Below are positions 1-9,200 of a stretch of 64,000 bases of DNA, in pieces. Every line of letters begins with the position of its first letter. Position 1 is the stretch's first letter. The notes beneath the pieces are model-generated. The model worked only from the letters and a program-made list of their open reading frames with translations, did not search any database and was not told the origin of the DNA. This DNA is from Caldithrix abyssi DSM 13497. GTDB lineage: Bacteria > Calditrichota > Calditrichia > Calditrichales > Calditrichaceae. The stretch is from NCBI RefSeq assembly GCF_001886815.1, contig NZ_CP018099.1:124001-188000 (forward strand), in the 5' to 3' direction. Both the position numbers and the translations under genes were made by a program.

Positions 1-1126
1 GAGATGAATCGGTGGCGGCAATGCGTGTTACGGGAATGTTGTTTAATTTATGGTTTTTGGAACGCTGGATGGCATCGTAGCCGATTTCCATCCAGTTAAA
101 ACCGCGATCGGTGGCAATGAACAGGGTGTTTTTAAAAATGAACAGATCATTAATCTCTTCGGACAGCAGACGGTTGTGCCGCGTAAAGGTTTCCCAGTCT
201 TTCTTTTTCTTGTCGTAGCGTACCAGTCCCTGCTGCGATCCAAAAAAGACAAAACGTCCCTTACCGGCAATGGCTCGAATATTGTGGTCGTAAATACCGG
301 AAATCAGACCGGCTTCAAAGTATTGCCAGGACTCCGGGTTCCCCTTCCATAAACAGATGCCGGAAGGGATGTAGCCGTTGCTCAGGCCCCCGATCCAGAT
401 ATCGTCGCCGTCAAAAAAGACATCGTGGGGGTAAATATTGGGTAGAGATTGCGTCAGGATGCGCAGGGTGTTATCGGTCAGGCTGGCCACCGCCGGGCCG
501 AGGCCGTCTGTGGCCAGCCACAGGCGATTAAACTTATCGGCCACCATCTGAGCTTTAATGTGAAACAGGCGGTTGTAAGGGTCAAGAATTTCGTTAGGCG
601 GCCGGAACAGGTATTGCCTGCCCGTAAAGAAGTCGGGCAGTTCGTTAAATTCGGGCCTGTAGTACGGAGGAAATTGAAAGGATCTCCGGTCTTTTTTGAA
701 TGCGCTCACTTCAACATTCAAAGGCTGGCGCGGAGGGGGCATTGTTCCGTCATAAGGCTGCCAGTAATTAAAGCCGAAGTCAAACACATCAATGCCTGCG
801 GCGTTCCGGGCATAGAGTTTGCGGTTGCGTTCGTCATAACTCAGCTTGAATATGGCATTGCTGCGCAAACCGGAGCTGGTTGTAAAAGGATAATCCCAGT
901 AACCTTCGTAAAGATGGTAGCGCAAAATGCCGCCAAAGCGCGTGCCAAAGTACACGTAATCGTCACCCACTTCCACGGCGGTTATGTCGGTAGCCGGAGC
1001 GTAGGTAATCCAGTCGTCAATGTCGTAATGCGTAAAACGATCAAAGTACATGGTCTGCACGATCTGAGCGGGCAGTATTGTAGCTAACAAAAAGAGGAAA
1101 ATAAAAATTTTGCTGGTCAGGTTCAT
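1..1126 (-). CDS. Secreted beta-propeller-like protein, C-terminus cut by window edge
   Basis: The reverse strand is open from an ATG at 1126 to the window edge, giving about 375 residues without a stop. The first 20 or so residues (MNLTSKIFIFLFLLATILPA) form a signal peptide, so the product is exported. The rest has repeated short blades of the two-component-regulator-propeller kind, such as GLRSNAIFKLSYDERNRKLY, NRLWLATDGLG, DDIWIGGLSNG and GRFVFFGSQQGLVRYD. This suggests a seven-bladed propeller. Whether a sorting tail or signalling domain follows cannot be seen. The start lies only 4 bases after the hflX stop, so the two are probably cotranscribed. No specific function can be assigned. 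Confidence 0.75.
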   Translation of the reverse strand, partial: MNLTSKIFIFLFLLATILPAQIVQTMYFDRFTHYDIDDWITYAPATDITAVEVGDDYVYFGTRFGGILRYHLYEGYWDYPFTTSSGLRSNAIFKLSYDERNRKLYARNAAGIDVFDFGFNYWQPYDGTMPPPRQPLNVEVSAFKKDRRSFQFPPYYRPEFNELPDFFTGRQYLFRPPNEILDPYNRLFHIKAQMVADKFNRLWLATDGLGPAVASLTDNTLRILTQSLPNIYPHDVFFDGDDIWIGGLSNGYIPSGICLWKGNPESWQYFEAGLISGIYDHNIRAIAGKGRFVFFGSQQGLVRYDKKKKDWETFTRHNRLLSEEINDLFIFKNTLFIATDRGFNWMEIGYDAIQRSKNHKLNNIPVTRIAATDSS

Positions 1127-1130
1127 GTTT

Positions 1131-2393
1131 TCACCGATATTTTGCTGTAATCTGATTGATTTTCGATTTATTGGCTTTGTCGTACTTGATGGTCAGGTAC
1201 AGGTACTGTTCGTCCGAAGATTTTTCGAGAATTTTGGCCAGTGGATAGATCAGGTGTTCGGCCGCGCCTCGTTGATAATTTAAACGGATTTGTTCGATCT
1301 CGTACCGTTCTTCCGCTAAGTTCAACAGGCGGTTACGCAAATGTTGCAAGCCGATGTGTCTGGCCGCCGAAATAAACAGAGCCTCCGGATGTAACAACCT
1401 TAACTGGTCAATGAGGTGGTGATTTTTCAGGCGGTCCACCTTGTTAAACACCAGCAGGCGTTTTTTTTCATTTAAATGTAACTCATCCAGAATTTGATTG
1501 ACGGTCTTCACCTGCGCCTCAAAATGAGGATGGGTAACATCCACCACATGGATCAGCAAATCCGCCTCGATGGCCTCGGCCAGAGTTGTCTGGAAGCTAG
1601 CCACCAGATGATGGGGGAGCTTTCGAATAAACCCAACGGTATCGCTTAAAAGAATGGTGGTTGTCGGGTTCAAAGCCAGACGTCGCACCGTGGTATCCAG
1701 CGTGGCAAACAACTGGTCTTCGATCAACACGCGCGCATTGGTCAGGGCGTTCATCAGGGTCGATTTGCCGGCGTTGGTGTAACCGATTAACGCCGCGCGA
1801 AACAATTCCTGGCGTTGCTGACGTTGCACCTCGTTTTGATGGGCGATCTTTTCCAGCTTTTCTTTAAGATGAGAAATTCTTTGACGCACCAGACGACGGT
1901 CTGTTTCCAATTGCGTTTCACCGGGGCCCTTGGTGCCTATGCCGCCCACCTGCCGTGAAAGGTGCTGCCACTGGCGGGTAAGGCGTGGCAGGTAGTAATT
2001 GAGCTGAGCCAGCTCTACCTGCACTTTGGCCATGTTGGTGCGCGCATGCAGGGCAAAGATGTCCAGAATAAGCGCCGTGCGGTCGATAACCTTAATACCG
2101 GTCAAATTTTCAATATTACGCACCTGCGCCGGAGACAATTCATCATCAAAAATGAGTAAATCTATATCGTTAAAAGAAACGTACTCGGCGATTTCTTCGA
2201 TTTTGCCTTTTCCGATGAAGTAGGCAGGATCAGGAGATGGACGTTCCTGAATAAAGGTGTCAATGATATCGGCCCCGGAAGTGCGGGCAAGGGCCGCAAG
2301 CTCGGAAAGATGGTCTTCCACTTCCCAACGGGATTGTCCCCGTTGAATTACCCCGACTAATACACAGCGCTCTGGCTGCTTATCCGTACGAAT
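1131..2393 (-). CDS. hflX: GTPase HflX, apparent AUU (or AUA) start
   Basis: Ribosome-associated GTPase of the HflX family, which in other bacteria splits stalled or hibernating ribosomes. Visible are the HflX N-terminal domain (PDPAYFIGKGKIEEIAEY), the GxGE region (GGIGTKGPGETQLETDRR), P-loop GYTNAGKS, switch region LFATLDTT, G3 DTVGF and G4 NKVD. The first ATG/GTG-type codon in frame is a GTG at 2321, but family-like sequence (ERCVLVGV, then SRWEVEDHLSELAAL) continues upstream to an in-frame TAA near 2417. No ATG, GTG or TTG lies in that stretch. A perfect AGGAGGT at 2406-2412 sits 10 bases before an in-frame ATA (2396) and 13 before an ATT (2393). I therefore place the start at 2393, with 2396 as the alternative. 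The assignment is firm; the exact start codon is inference. Confidence 0.9.
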   Translation of the reverse strand: MRTDKQPERCVLVGVIQRGQSRWEVEDHLSELAALARTSGADIIDTFIQERPSPDPAYFIGKGKIEEIAEYVSFNDIDLLIFDDELSPAQVRNIENLTGIKVIDRTALILDIFALHARTNMAKVQVELAQLNYYLPRLTRQWQHLSRQVGGIGTKGPGETQLETDRRLVRQRISHLKEKLEKIAHQNEVQRQQRQELFRAALIGYTNAGKSTLMNALTNARVLIEDQLFATLDTTVRRLALNPTTTILLSDTVGFIRKLPHHLVASFQTTLAEAIEADLLIHVVDVTHPHFEAQVKTVNQILDELHLNEKKRLLVFNKVDRLKNHHLIDQLRLLHPEALFISAARHIGLQHLRNRLLNLAEERYEIEQIRLNYQRGAAEHLIYPLAKILEKSSDEQYLYLTIKYDKANKSKINQITAKYR

Positions 2394-2708
2394 TATTTTC
2401 TCAATACCTCCTTTTTAAATTTTACTTATTTTAATTAATTTGACAAAAAATGCAAGTGATTTATTCAGCATCACAACATTTAATTCAATCTTTAGCTATT
2501 TGGTTCCGCTTCTTTTCCTTCGCTCCTTTAATTGTTAAACCAATGCAGGCAATTGAATTAACGCCTGTCTATTTCATTTGGAATGGGAAAAAATAAAAAA
2601 TGCCGCCATAAAACAACAAAGATAAATCTTATGGCGGCACGATGCGTTTAATCGTCGGTCATTAACCGCAGAAGGGCTCTAGATATCTGCGACCTACATT
2701 TTTTTCTG
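2394..2708. other. Intergenic: hflX leader and porin terminator
   Basis: No gene is visible. The right-hand end of the hflX transcript leader, with the AGGAGGT ribosome-binding site at 2406-2412, occupies the first bases. A weak promoter candidate for hflX is a TTG at 2444-2446 (reverse strand), then 19 bases, then TAAAATTT. The stretch 2588-2639 holds the porin terminator. The remaining sequence is AT-rich and shows no open frame with a ribosome-binding site. Confidence 0.5.
2588..2639 (-). terminator. Rho-independent terminator after the porin gene
   Basis: An 11-base perfect stem pairs 2601-2611 (TGCCGCCATAA) with 2629-2639 (TTATGGCGGCA) around a 17-base loop. Read on the minus strand it is followed by two T6 runs split by one A. 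It lies about 70 bases beyond the porin stop codon, as expected for an intrinsic terminator of that gene. Confidence 0.85.
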
Positions 2709-3728
2709 CTATTTAAAAGTAAAATAAAACGTAAGGCGACCCATTACATCCGTATTGATTTCATCATTTTCGTACATTACGATTTCCACGTTGGGGATCA
2801 GATGCGCGTTTGAGCTCAGCGAATAATCGACGCCGGCAATGGCAACAGTGGCCGGAGATTGATTGGAGATCGGTAAATAATCGATATCCGGCCCTTCGGG
2901 AATTTTGTCGAATATTTTATCCACTCGCAGGAGCGTCGTCCACTGGTTGTTTATGTTGGCCCTGAAAAAAGCAGAGATGAGCGTTATTCCCACGTCGCTT
3001 TGGTTTGCGTATTGCCGCGTTTGATGTAAATATTGAAGACCGGCCCTGACCGACTGGCTTTTAAAGCCCGCGAATCCCTGATATGTCCATCGCTTCTCGT
3101 CAGTCGAGCGTTGTTCATAGTCTGCGTAGCCTTCAATCAAAATGTTTTCGCTCAAGTTAATACCGGCTGCGGCCATTCCCTTTTTGTATTTGTTCGTTTC
3201 GCTCTTTTGACCGTTACCGTTCCCAAACATAATGTGGTAAAAAAAGCGCTTGTTCTGCCCCACAGCTCCCTTTACGGCCAGGCCGGTTTCGCGCGAGCTG
3301 CTTAATTTGTACAGGTCGGCCGGTGTCTTTTCAACGCTACGATAGCCCCAGATTTTTTCAATAAGCGCAAAGGTGGGCGAAGGAGAAATGCCCAGTAAAA
3401 ATTGCGTTTGTTTAAAACGGTACTTTAAAAAGGCGTCTTTTACAAAAGGTACGGCCGCGCTTTTAGTGGAAAAGTCGCCGGGATGGCCCATTTCTAATCG
3501 TACCCGCATGGAAAGATTTTCTGCCAGTCCCTGATCGTACGTTAAGTAAATTCTTCGAAACCAGAAGCCGTTCATCTCTTCAATCTCAGAACTATGATTA
3601 GAAAACATGTAGTAATAATCGCCGAAAGCAAGGCCGCTGATCGAACCGCGACTTGCTCCATCGGCCAGAGCAATGTTAAAAAATAGGAAAATGAAAAAAA
3701 AGCATCGGATGGCGCTAAATATTTTCAT
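2709..3728 (-). CDS. Outer-membrane porin, phosphate-selective O/P-like
   Basis: A 339-residue exported protein. Residues 1-23 form a signal peptide (basic start, long Phe/Leu core, cleavage near ALADGA). The body alternates short hydrophobic strands with polar turns, and the chain ends in GRLTFYFTFK, an aromatic last strand typical of barrels handled by the BAM machinery. Segments such as FWFRRIYLTYDQGLAENLSM and VPFVKDAFLKYRF resemble the OprO/OprP porin family, which takes up phosphate or pyrophosphate. The gene has its own terminator. Upstream at 3782-3809 are three direct repeats at 11-base period like those before the phosphate transporter at 63 kb. The barrel call is solid; phosphate specificity is inference. 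Confidence 0.75.
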   Translation of the reverse strand: MKIFSAIRCFFFIFLFFNIALADGASRGSISGLAFGDYYYMFSNHSSEIEEMNGFWFRRIYLTYDQGLAENLSMRVRLEMGHPGDFSTKSAAVPFVKDAFLKYRFKQTQFLLGISPSPTFALIEKIWGYRSVEKTPADLYKLSSSRETGLAVKGAVGQNKRFFYHIMFGNGNGQKSETNKYKKGMAAAGINLSENILIEGYADYEQRSTDEKRWTYQGFAGFKSQSVRAGLQYLHQTRQYANQSDVGITLISAFFRANINNQWTTLLRVDKIFDKIPEGPDIDYLPISNQSPATVAIAGVDYSLSSNAHLIPNVEIVMYENDEINTDVMGRLTFYFTFK

Positions 3729-3781
3729 GTTAACCCCTTATTAGATTTACATTAAAAAGATGTTTGAAATTTAATAATAAC

Positions 3782-3809
3782 TATTAGATTTTTGTTAGAT
3801 TATTGTTAA
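3782..3809 (-). promoter_or_regulatory. Triple 11-base direct repeat, putative Pho box before porin
   Basis: Read toward the porin gene, the cores TTAACA, CTAACA and CTAATA start exactly 11 bases apart (3809, 3798 and 3787). PhoB boxes in Proteobacteria and PhoP boxes in Bacillus are also direct repeats with this period. The block ends 53 bases before the porin ATG, a sensible position for an activator site next to a promoter. A degenerate pair, TATTAG and CATTAA (forward strand), again 11 bases apart, lies at 3739-3755. A matching triple is found at 62913-62939. Confidence 0.5.
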
Positions 3810-4074
3810 AAATTGCACAGATGGCCTAAAAAAACCTGAAGTTTCTGCGTTTAAGGTTCGATTATGCAAAAGCGTTAGGCTTACGAACGGCGGCGCGAAA
3901 TCATTTAAAAACAGTAAAAAAGAGAAAGGCGCTCTGTAAAAATGCCTGTTCTGTGAAAAAATAAACAGTAAAATTTTTAAAAAGTGTTTTGGCGTTAAAT
4001 TATATTTTTGAAAACGTGAAAAATTTCTTAAATTAGCATCTTTCATGGGTTAAACGCGAGGAGAGTAGAACGTC
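3810..4074. other. Intergenic: upstream region of the methylmalonyl-CoA operon
   Basis: This is the divergent region between the porin and the mutase gene. It is AT-rich, with scattered ACAGTAAAA and CTGTAAAA words near 3913, 3937 and 3965 but no clear repeat structure. I see no cobalamin-riboswitch B12 box, although the operon encodes a B12 enzyme. A GAGGAG ribosome-binding site lies about 10 bases before the ATG at 4075. Confidence 0.4.
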
Positions 4075-5748
4075 ATGAATAAATTTGATAAAATTGAAGC
4101 GCAGAAACGGAAGTGGGAAGACACCACGCTTAAAAAAGTGATTGATCGTTTTCCCGAACAAAAGGAACAGTTTACCACCGGTTCCTGGCTGCCGGTCGAG
4201 CGGCTGTATTTGCCTCGACCAGTCAGCGAAGAAGAGTATCTTAAACAGGTTGGCTTCCCCGGAGAATTCCCGTTTACACGGGGCGTTCAGCCGACCATGT
4301 ACCGCGGGCGTTTTTGGACCATGCGCCAATATGCCGGTTTCGGTACGGCCGAAGAATCCAATAAGCGTTACAAATATTTGTTAGAGCAGGGCCAAACCGG
4401 CTTGAGCGTGGCCTTTGATCTGCCCACGCAAATCGGTTACGATTCGGACGATCCGCGCAGCGTGGGCGAGGTCGGCAAGGTTGGCGTGGCCATTGACAGT
4501 CTGGAAGACATGGAAATTTTGTTCGATGGCATTCCGCTGGACAAAGTCTCCACTTCTATGACCATCAATGCGCCAGCGGCTGTTTTGCTCGCCTTTTACA
4601 TTGCCGTGGCCGAAAAGCAGGGCGTCGCCAGGGATCAGTTGAGAGGCACCATTCAGAACGATATTTTAAAAGAATACATCGCGCGCGGCACCTACATTTT
4701 TCCGCCCAAACCTTCGTTACGGCTGATCACCAATATTTTTGAATTTTGTTCGCGCGAAGTGCCAAAATGGAATACCATCAGTATTTCCGGTTACCACATT
4801 CGGGAAGCTGGATCCACGGCTGTGCAAGAAGTGGCCTTTACCCTGGCCGACGGAATGGAATATGTTAAAGCGGCCGTAAACGCCGGCCTGGATATTGACC
4901 AGTTTGCCGGACGATTGTCCTTTTTCTTCAATGCCCACAACGATTTGTTTGAAGAGGTGGCCAAGTTTCGCGCCGCCCGAAGAATCTGGGCCAAAATCAT
5001 GAAGGAGCGTTTTGGCGCAAAAAATCCAAAATCGATGATGTTGCGCTTTCATACGCAAACCGGCGGCAGCACCTTAACCGCCCAGCAGCCAGACAACAAC
5101 ATAGTGCGCGTGGCCATTCAGACCCTGGCGGCCGTGCTGGGCGGCACGCAGAGTTTACACACCAATTCCAGGGACGAAGCGCTGGGCCTTCCAACCGAAG
5201 ATTCGGTTCGTATTGCCCTGCGCACGCAGCAGATTGTCGCTTATGAATCGGGCGTTACCAATACGGTCGATCCGCTGGCCGGTTCGTATTTTATTGAATC
5301 TTTAACAGACAAAATTGAAGAAGAGGTGTGGAATTACATAAACAAAATTGAAGAAATGGGCGGCATGGTTTACGCCATCGAAAAAGGTTATGTGCAAAAA
5401 GAAATTCAGGACGCCGCTTACCGGTACCAGCAGGAGGTGGAAAAGGGCGAACGCGTGGTGGTTGGCGTGAACAAATTTACGCTTGATCATGAAGCGCCGA
5501 AAGAAATTTTGCGCGTCAATCCGCAATTGAGAAAAATCCAGTCCGAAAGGCTGGCCCGCCTGCGCAGCAAACGGGACAACCAGGCGGTGAAGCGCGCTCT
5601 GGAAGCGCTGCGTCAGGGCGCCAGAGACGAAACGGTTAATTTGATGCCCTTAATTTTAGATGCGGCTAAAGCTTACGCCACACTGGGCGAAATTTCCAAT
5701 GTTCTGCGAGAGGTGTTCGGAGAATATCAGGAATCGATTGTACTTTAA
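4075..5748 (+). CDS. mcmA1: Methylmalonyl-CoA mutase, catalytic (large) subunit
   Basis: Catalyses the B12-dependent interconversion of succinyl-CoA and (R)-methylmalonyl-CoA in the cytoplasm. The 557 residues cover only the TIM-barrel substrate domain. The signature runs from [20 protein letters not shown] through [19 protein letters not shown], then [32 protein letters not shown] and [14 protein letters not shown]. The cobalamin-binding domain is absent and is supplied by the separate gene at 5871, the split arrangement known from archaea and several bacteria. It is first in an operon with the B12 subunit, MeaB, epimerase and decarboxylase. The ATG at 4075 has a good ribosome-binding site. 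Assignment is confident; the direction of flux is not set by sequence. Confidence 0.95.
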   Translation: MNKFDKIEAQKRKWEDTTLKKVIDRFPEQKEQFTTGSWLPVERLYLPRPVSEEEYLKQVGFPGEFPFTRGVQPTMYRGRFWTMRQYAGFGTAEESNKRYKYLLEQGQTGLSVAFDLPTQIGYDSDDPRSVGEVGKVGVAIDSLEDMEILFDGIPLDKVSTSMTINAPAAVLLAFYIAVAEKQGVARDQLRGTIQNDILKEYIARGTYIFPPKPSLRLITNIFEFCSREVPKWNTISISGYHIREAGSTAVQEVAFTLADGMEYVKAAVNAGLDIDQFAGRLSFFFNAHNDLFEEVAKFRAARRIWAKIMKERFGAKNPKSMMLRFHTQTGGSTLTAQQPDNNIVRVAIQTLAAVLGGTQSLHTNSRDEALGLPTEDSVRIALRTQQIVAYESGVTNTVDPLAGSYFIESLTDKIEEEVWNYINKIEEMGGMVYAIEKGYVQKEIQDAAYRYQQEVEKGERVVVGVNKFTLDHEAPKEILRVNPQLRKIQSERLARLRSKRDNQAVKRALEALRQGARDETVNLMPLILDAAKAYATLGEISNVLREVFGEYQESIVL

Positions 5749-5870
5749 GAGCGCAAAAAGTTTATGAGTTCTGGGCGCACTAAACCTGATAGATACTTTA
5801 CTATGAACCAATAAACGCTTAACTTTTGTTTATTAACGTTAAGATTTAAAAAGTTGGCGAGGAGATAAAA

Positions 5871-6275
5871 ATGTCAAAGAAAATAAGAATATTGATTGCC
5901 AAACCGGGGCTTGACGGACACGACCGCGGCGCAAAGTATGTGGCGCGCGCCCTGAAAGACGCCGGTTACGAAGTCATTTACACGGGCATTCGACAATCGC
6001 CGGAGGCAATAGCCAGAACGGCGGTGCAGGAAGACGTGGATTTTGTCGGTTTAAGCCTGCTCTCCGGCGCCCACAACGAATTATTTCCGGAGGTGGTGCG
6101 TTTACTGAGAGAAGAGGGCGCAGACGATGTGATCGTCTTTGGAGGCGGCGTAATTCCGGAAGAAGACATTCCCTTTTTAAAAGAACAGGGCGTTGAAGCG
6201 GTTTTTACCCCGGGAACGCCCATCCAGAAAGTCATCGATTTTATTGAAAGCAAAAAGGAAAAGGTTTTAACTTGA
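5871..6275 (+). CDS. mcmA2: Methylmalonyl-CoA mutase, cobalamin-binding (small) subunit
   Basis: A 134-residue B12-binding Rossmann-type domain that pairs with the catalytic subunit encoded upstream. The DxHxxG motif that supplies the lower axial histidine is D15-x-H17-x-x-G20 (DGHDRG). The other two conserved loops, SLLSG and VFGGG, are present. The ribosome-binding site is GAGGAG before ATG 5871. A 122-base gap separates it from the mutase gene and contains a weak CTTAAC/GTTAAG inverted pair. Its stop overlaps the meaB start (TTGA), implying coupled translation. Confidence 0.95.
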   Translation: MSKKIRILIAKPGLDGHDRGAKYVARALKDAGYEVIYTGIRQSPEAIARTAVQEDVDFVGLSLLSGAHNELFPEVVRLLREEGADDVIVFGGGVIPEEDIPFLKEQGVEAVFTPGTPIQKVIDFIESKKEKVLT

Positions 6276-7231
6276 TTGAAGAAATCATTAAGCAAATTCG
6301 GGGCGGTGATGTTCGCTCCATTGCCCGGGCCATTAGCTGGATCGAAAATGATTTGCCTGATAAAGAGGCATTGATCGACGGCCTTTTTAAGCATACGGGC
6401 AAAGCCAGAATCCTGGGTATTACCGGTCCGCCGGGATCGGGGAAGAGCAGCCTGTTGAATCATATCATTCAACTGGAGAGGGAAAAGGGCAAAAAGATCG
6501 CGGTGCTGGCCATTGACCCCAGCTCGCCGTTCACTGGCGGAGCTATTCTGGGAGATCGCGTGCGCATGCAAAAACATGCCACCGATTCCAGCGTATTTAT
6601 TCGTTCCATGGCTTCACGCGGTCATCTGGGCGGAGTGGCCGGAGCCACGGCAGACGCTTTAAAGGTTCTGGACGCCGCCGGATTCGATCTGATCATCATC
6701 GAAACGATTGGCGTTGGCCAGACCGAAATCGAAGTGATGAATATTGTGGATCTGGTGATGCTGGTGCTGGTGCCCGGCCTGGGCGATGAAATTCAGGCTT
6801 TGAAGGCCGGGGTGATGGAAATTGGCGATATTTTTGTCATCAATAAATGCGACAAAGACGAGGCCAGCCGGGTTAAGGCCGAAGTGGAGTATGTTCTTCA
6901 TCTTAAAAATGAAGGCGATGAAGAAAAGAGCAATCCGATCTTTATGACATCCGCCACGCAAAATATCGGCCTGCAGGAGCTGGTCGATGGCATTGATGAG
7001 GAATTCAGACGAATGGAAGAGAACGGCCGGTTGAGTCAACGGCGCCTCAAACGTCTGGAACTGGAGTTAAAGCACATTTTAACTTCCAAAATTCAGGCGC
7101 ATGTTAACAAATTTTTAAATACAGACAACAATCTTAGCGATTGGTTGCGCCAGTTGGCCAATCGTCAGGCAACGCCCTATCAGCTGGTTAATCGAAAAGT
7201 CAGTCAGGTTTTAAAGGAGTTAAAAGAATAA
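6272..7231 (+). CDS. meaB: Methylmalonyl-CoA mutase-associated GTPase MeaB
   Basis: G3E-type P-loop GTPase that loads and protects the B12 cofactor of methylmalonyl-CoA mutase (ArgK/MeaB family, 319 residues). The P-loop GPPGSGKS spans residues 52-59. The family motif [20 protein letters not shown] follows, then [11 protein letters not shown] (G3 region) and NKCDKDE (base recognition). It starts with TTG at 6272, overlapping the preceding stop; the next gene begins on the last base of its own TAA. This tight packing next to both mutase subunits fits the chaperone role. Confidence 0.95.
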   Translation: MIEEIIKQIRGGDVRSIARAISWIENDLPDKEALIDGLFKHTGKARILGITGPPGSGKSSLLNHIIQLEREKGKKIAVLAIDPSSPFTGGAILGDRVRMQKHATDSSVFIRSMASRGHLGGVAGATADALKVLDAAGFDLIIIETIGVGQTEIEVMNIVDLVMLVLVPGLGDEIQALKAGVMEIGDIFVINKCDKDEASRVKAEVEYVLHLKNEGDEEKSNPIFMTSATQNIGLQELVDGIDEEFRRMEENGRLSQRRLKRLELELKHILTSKIQAHVNKFLNTDNNLSDWLRQLANRQATPYQLVNRKVSQVLKELKE

Positions 7232-7644
7232 TGATTACACAAATAAATCACATTGGCATTGCGGTCCATTCATTAGAAGAACAGGTTCCGTTTTACCGCG
7301 ATGTGCTGGGATTAAACTATCTTGGCGAAGAGATTGTGGAAGATCAAAAAGTGCGTGTGGCCATGTTTAAAGTGGGCGAAGTAAAGATCGAACTTTTAGA
7401 ACCCACGGATCCTTCCAGCCCCATCGCGGCCTTCCTTTCCAAAAAAGGCGAAGGCATTCACCATGTGGCCTTCCAGACGGACAACATCGAAGAACAATTA
7501 AATGACTTAAAGAACAAGCAAATTCGTTTGATTGACGAGCAGCCGCGCATCGGCGCCCATCAAACGAAGATCGCATTTATCCATCCCAAAGCATCGGGCA
7601 AGGTGTTGATGGAGATTTGTCAGCCCGGAGGAGATGAAAAATGA
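7231..7644 (+). CDS. mce: Methylmalonyl-CoA epimerase
   Basis: A 137-residue vicinal-oxygen-chelate (glyoxalase fold) protein that converts (R)- and (S)-methylmalonyl-CoA, linking mutase to decarboxylase. The N-terminal INHIGIAVHSLEE carries the first metal ligand H7. The second half gives GIHHVAFQTDN (H77/H78), and MEICQP supplies a Glu ligand at E128. The length is normal for the family. Its ATG shares one base with the meaB stop, and its TGA overlaps the next ATG, so it sits in the middle of the coupled operon. Confidence 0.93.
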   Translation: MITQINHIGIAVHSLEEQVPFYRDVLGLNYLGEEIVEDQKVRVAMFKVGEVKIELLEPTDPSSPIAAFLSKKGEGIHHVAFQTDNIEEQLNDLKNKQIRLIDEQPRIGAHQTKIAFIHPKASGKVLMEICQPGGDEK

Positions 7645-9191
7645 GTATTGAACGAAAAATTCTGGAGCTAAAAGAAAAACAGGAGATCGCCCGACTGGGC
7701 GGCGGTCCTAAATCTATTGAAAAACAACACGCCAAGGGCAAACTTACGGCGCGCGAGCGGATCGATCTGCTGCTGGATGAAAACAGCTTTGAAGAGATTG
7801 ATATGTTTCGCATTTCTACGGATAAGAATTTTGGCGATGTGGAACGCAAGGTTTTTGGCGACGGTATTGTTACCGGATACGGCACCATTCACGGAAGGCT
7901 GGTATTCGTCTATTCTTTTGATTTTACGGTGTACGGCGGCTCGCTTTCTCAGGTGGTGGCCGAAAAGGTGGTCAAAATTCAGGAGATGGCTGTCAAAAAC
8001 GGAGCGCCCATCATCGGCATTAACGATTCCGGCGGCGCGCGTATCCAGGAAGGAGTCGATTCTCTGGCCGGCTACACCAGCATCTTTTTGAACAATGTTC
8101 TGCATTCGGGCGTGGTGCCGCAAATCAGCGCGGTGGTCGGTCCGGCTGCCGGCGGCGCGGTTTATTCGCCCGCTTTAACCGATTTTATTTTTATGGTACG
8201 CAATACGTCCTTTATGTTTTTAACCGGCCCCAAAATCGTTAAAACCGTCAACCACGAAGATGTAACCGCCGACGAGTTGGGCGGCGCCGACGTGCATGCC
8301 ACCAAAAGCGGGTTGACTCATTTTACCTTTGACGACGAGCACGCTCTTTTTGCGGCAATTCGTGAATTAATGAACTACTTACCCAATAACAATATGGAAG
8401 AACCGATCATCCTCTCCACCGACGATCCGCCGGAACGTGTGGATGAGCGGCTGAATTACATTGTGCCCGACAATCCACACAAACCCTACGATATGAAAGA
8501 GGTGATTGCCATGGTGCTGGATGACGGGAAGTTTATGGAGGTGCAGGAATTGTATGCGCCTAATATAGTCGTGGGGTTTGGTAGATTAAACGGTCGTTCG
8601 GTGGGTGTGGTGGCCAATCAACCAAAGCATCTGGCCGGCGTGATCGACAGCAACGCATCCGTTAAGGCGGCGCGTTTTGTGCGCTTTTGCGATGCCTTTA
8701 ACATTCCGATCATCACCTTTGAGGACGTGCCGGGTTTTATGCCGGGAACGGTTCAGGAGTACAACGGCATTATTCGCCACGGAGCCAAATTGCTTTACGC
8801 CTACGCCGAAGCGACCGTACCCAAAATAACGGTCATTACGCGCAAGGCGTACGGCGGCGCATTTTGCGTAATGAACTCCAAGCATTTGCGCGGCGACATG
8901 ATCTATGCCTGGCCCACGGCCGAGATCGCTGTCATGGGGCCGGAAGGCGCCAGCGAAATCATTTACGCCAAAGAGATCAAAAATGCGCCGGACCCGCAGG
9001 CTGCTTTACAGGAGAAGATTAAGGAATATCGCGAAAAGTTTGCCAATCCTTACGTGGCAGCCGGTCGGGGAATGATCGACGAAGTGATTGAACCAAAAAT
9101 CACGCGCTACAAATTGATCAAGGCGCTGGAAATGCTTAAAAACAAACGGGATGAAAATCCCCCTAAAAAACACGGCAACATCCCCCTGTAG
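7641..9191 (+). CDS. mmdA: Methylmalonyl-CoA decarboxylase alpha / propionyl-CoA carboxylase beta-type carboxyltransferase
   Basis: A 516-residue biotin-dependent carboxyltransferase with two crotonase-fold halves. Landmarks are GKLTARERIDLLLDE, NDSGGARIQEGVDSL and the first oxyanion loop VGPAAGGAVYSPA. In the second half are FEDVPGFMPGT, RKAYGGAFCVMNSK and AVMGPEGASEII. It moves the carboxyl group between methylmalonyl-CoA and biotin. The same fold serves propionyl-CoA carboxylase, but no biotin carboxylase gene is nearby. OadG-like, biotin-carrier and OadB-like genes follow directly, so the Na+-pumping decarboxylase is the better reading. Confidence 0.92.
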   Translation: MSIERKILELKEKQEIARLGGGPKSIEKQHAKGKLTARERIDLLLDENSFEEIDMFRISTDKNFGDVERKVFGDGIVTGYGTIHGRLVFVYSFDFTVYGGSLSQVVAEKVVKIQEMAVKNGAPIIGINDSGGARIQEGVDSLAGYTSIFLNNVLHSGVVPQISAVVGPAAGGAVYSPALTDFIFMVRNTSFMFLTGPKIVKTVNHEDVTADELGGADVHATKSGLTHFTFDDEHALFAAIRELMNYLPNNNMEEPIILSTDDPPERVDERLNYIVPDNPHKPYDMKEVIAMVLDDGKFMEVQELYAPNIVVGFGRLNGRSVGVVANQPKHLAGVIDSNASVKAARFVRFCDAFNIPIITFEDVPGFMPGTVQEYNGIIRHGAKLLYAYAEATVPKITVITRKAYGGAFCVMNSKHLRGDMIYAWPTAEIAVMGPEGASEIIYAKEIKNAPDPQAALQEKIKEYREKFANPYVAAGRGMIDEVIEPKITRYKLIKALEMLKNKRDENPPKKHGNIPL

Positions 9192-9200
9192 GAGGCGGCA

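Noticed and set aside
449-1087. A 212-codon plus-strand frame
   Set aside because: It is the complement of the well-supported propeller protein gene on the minus strand, which has a signal peptide and a start coupled to hflX.
3810-4074. Cobalamin riboswitch before the B12-dependent mutase
   Set aside because: No B12-box-like sequence or matching stems could be found in this AT-rich stretch.
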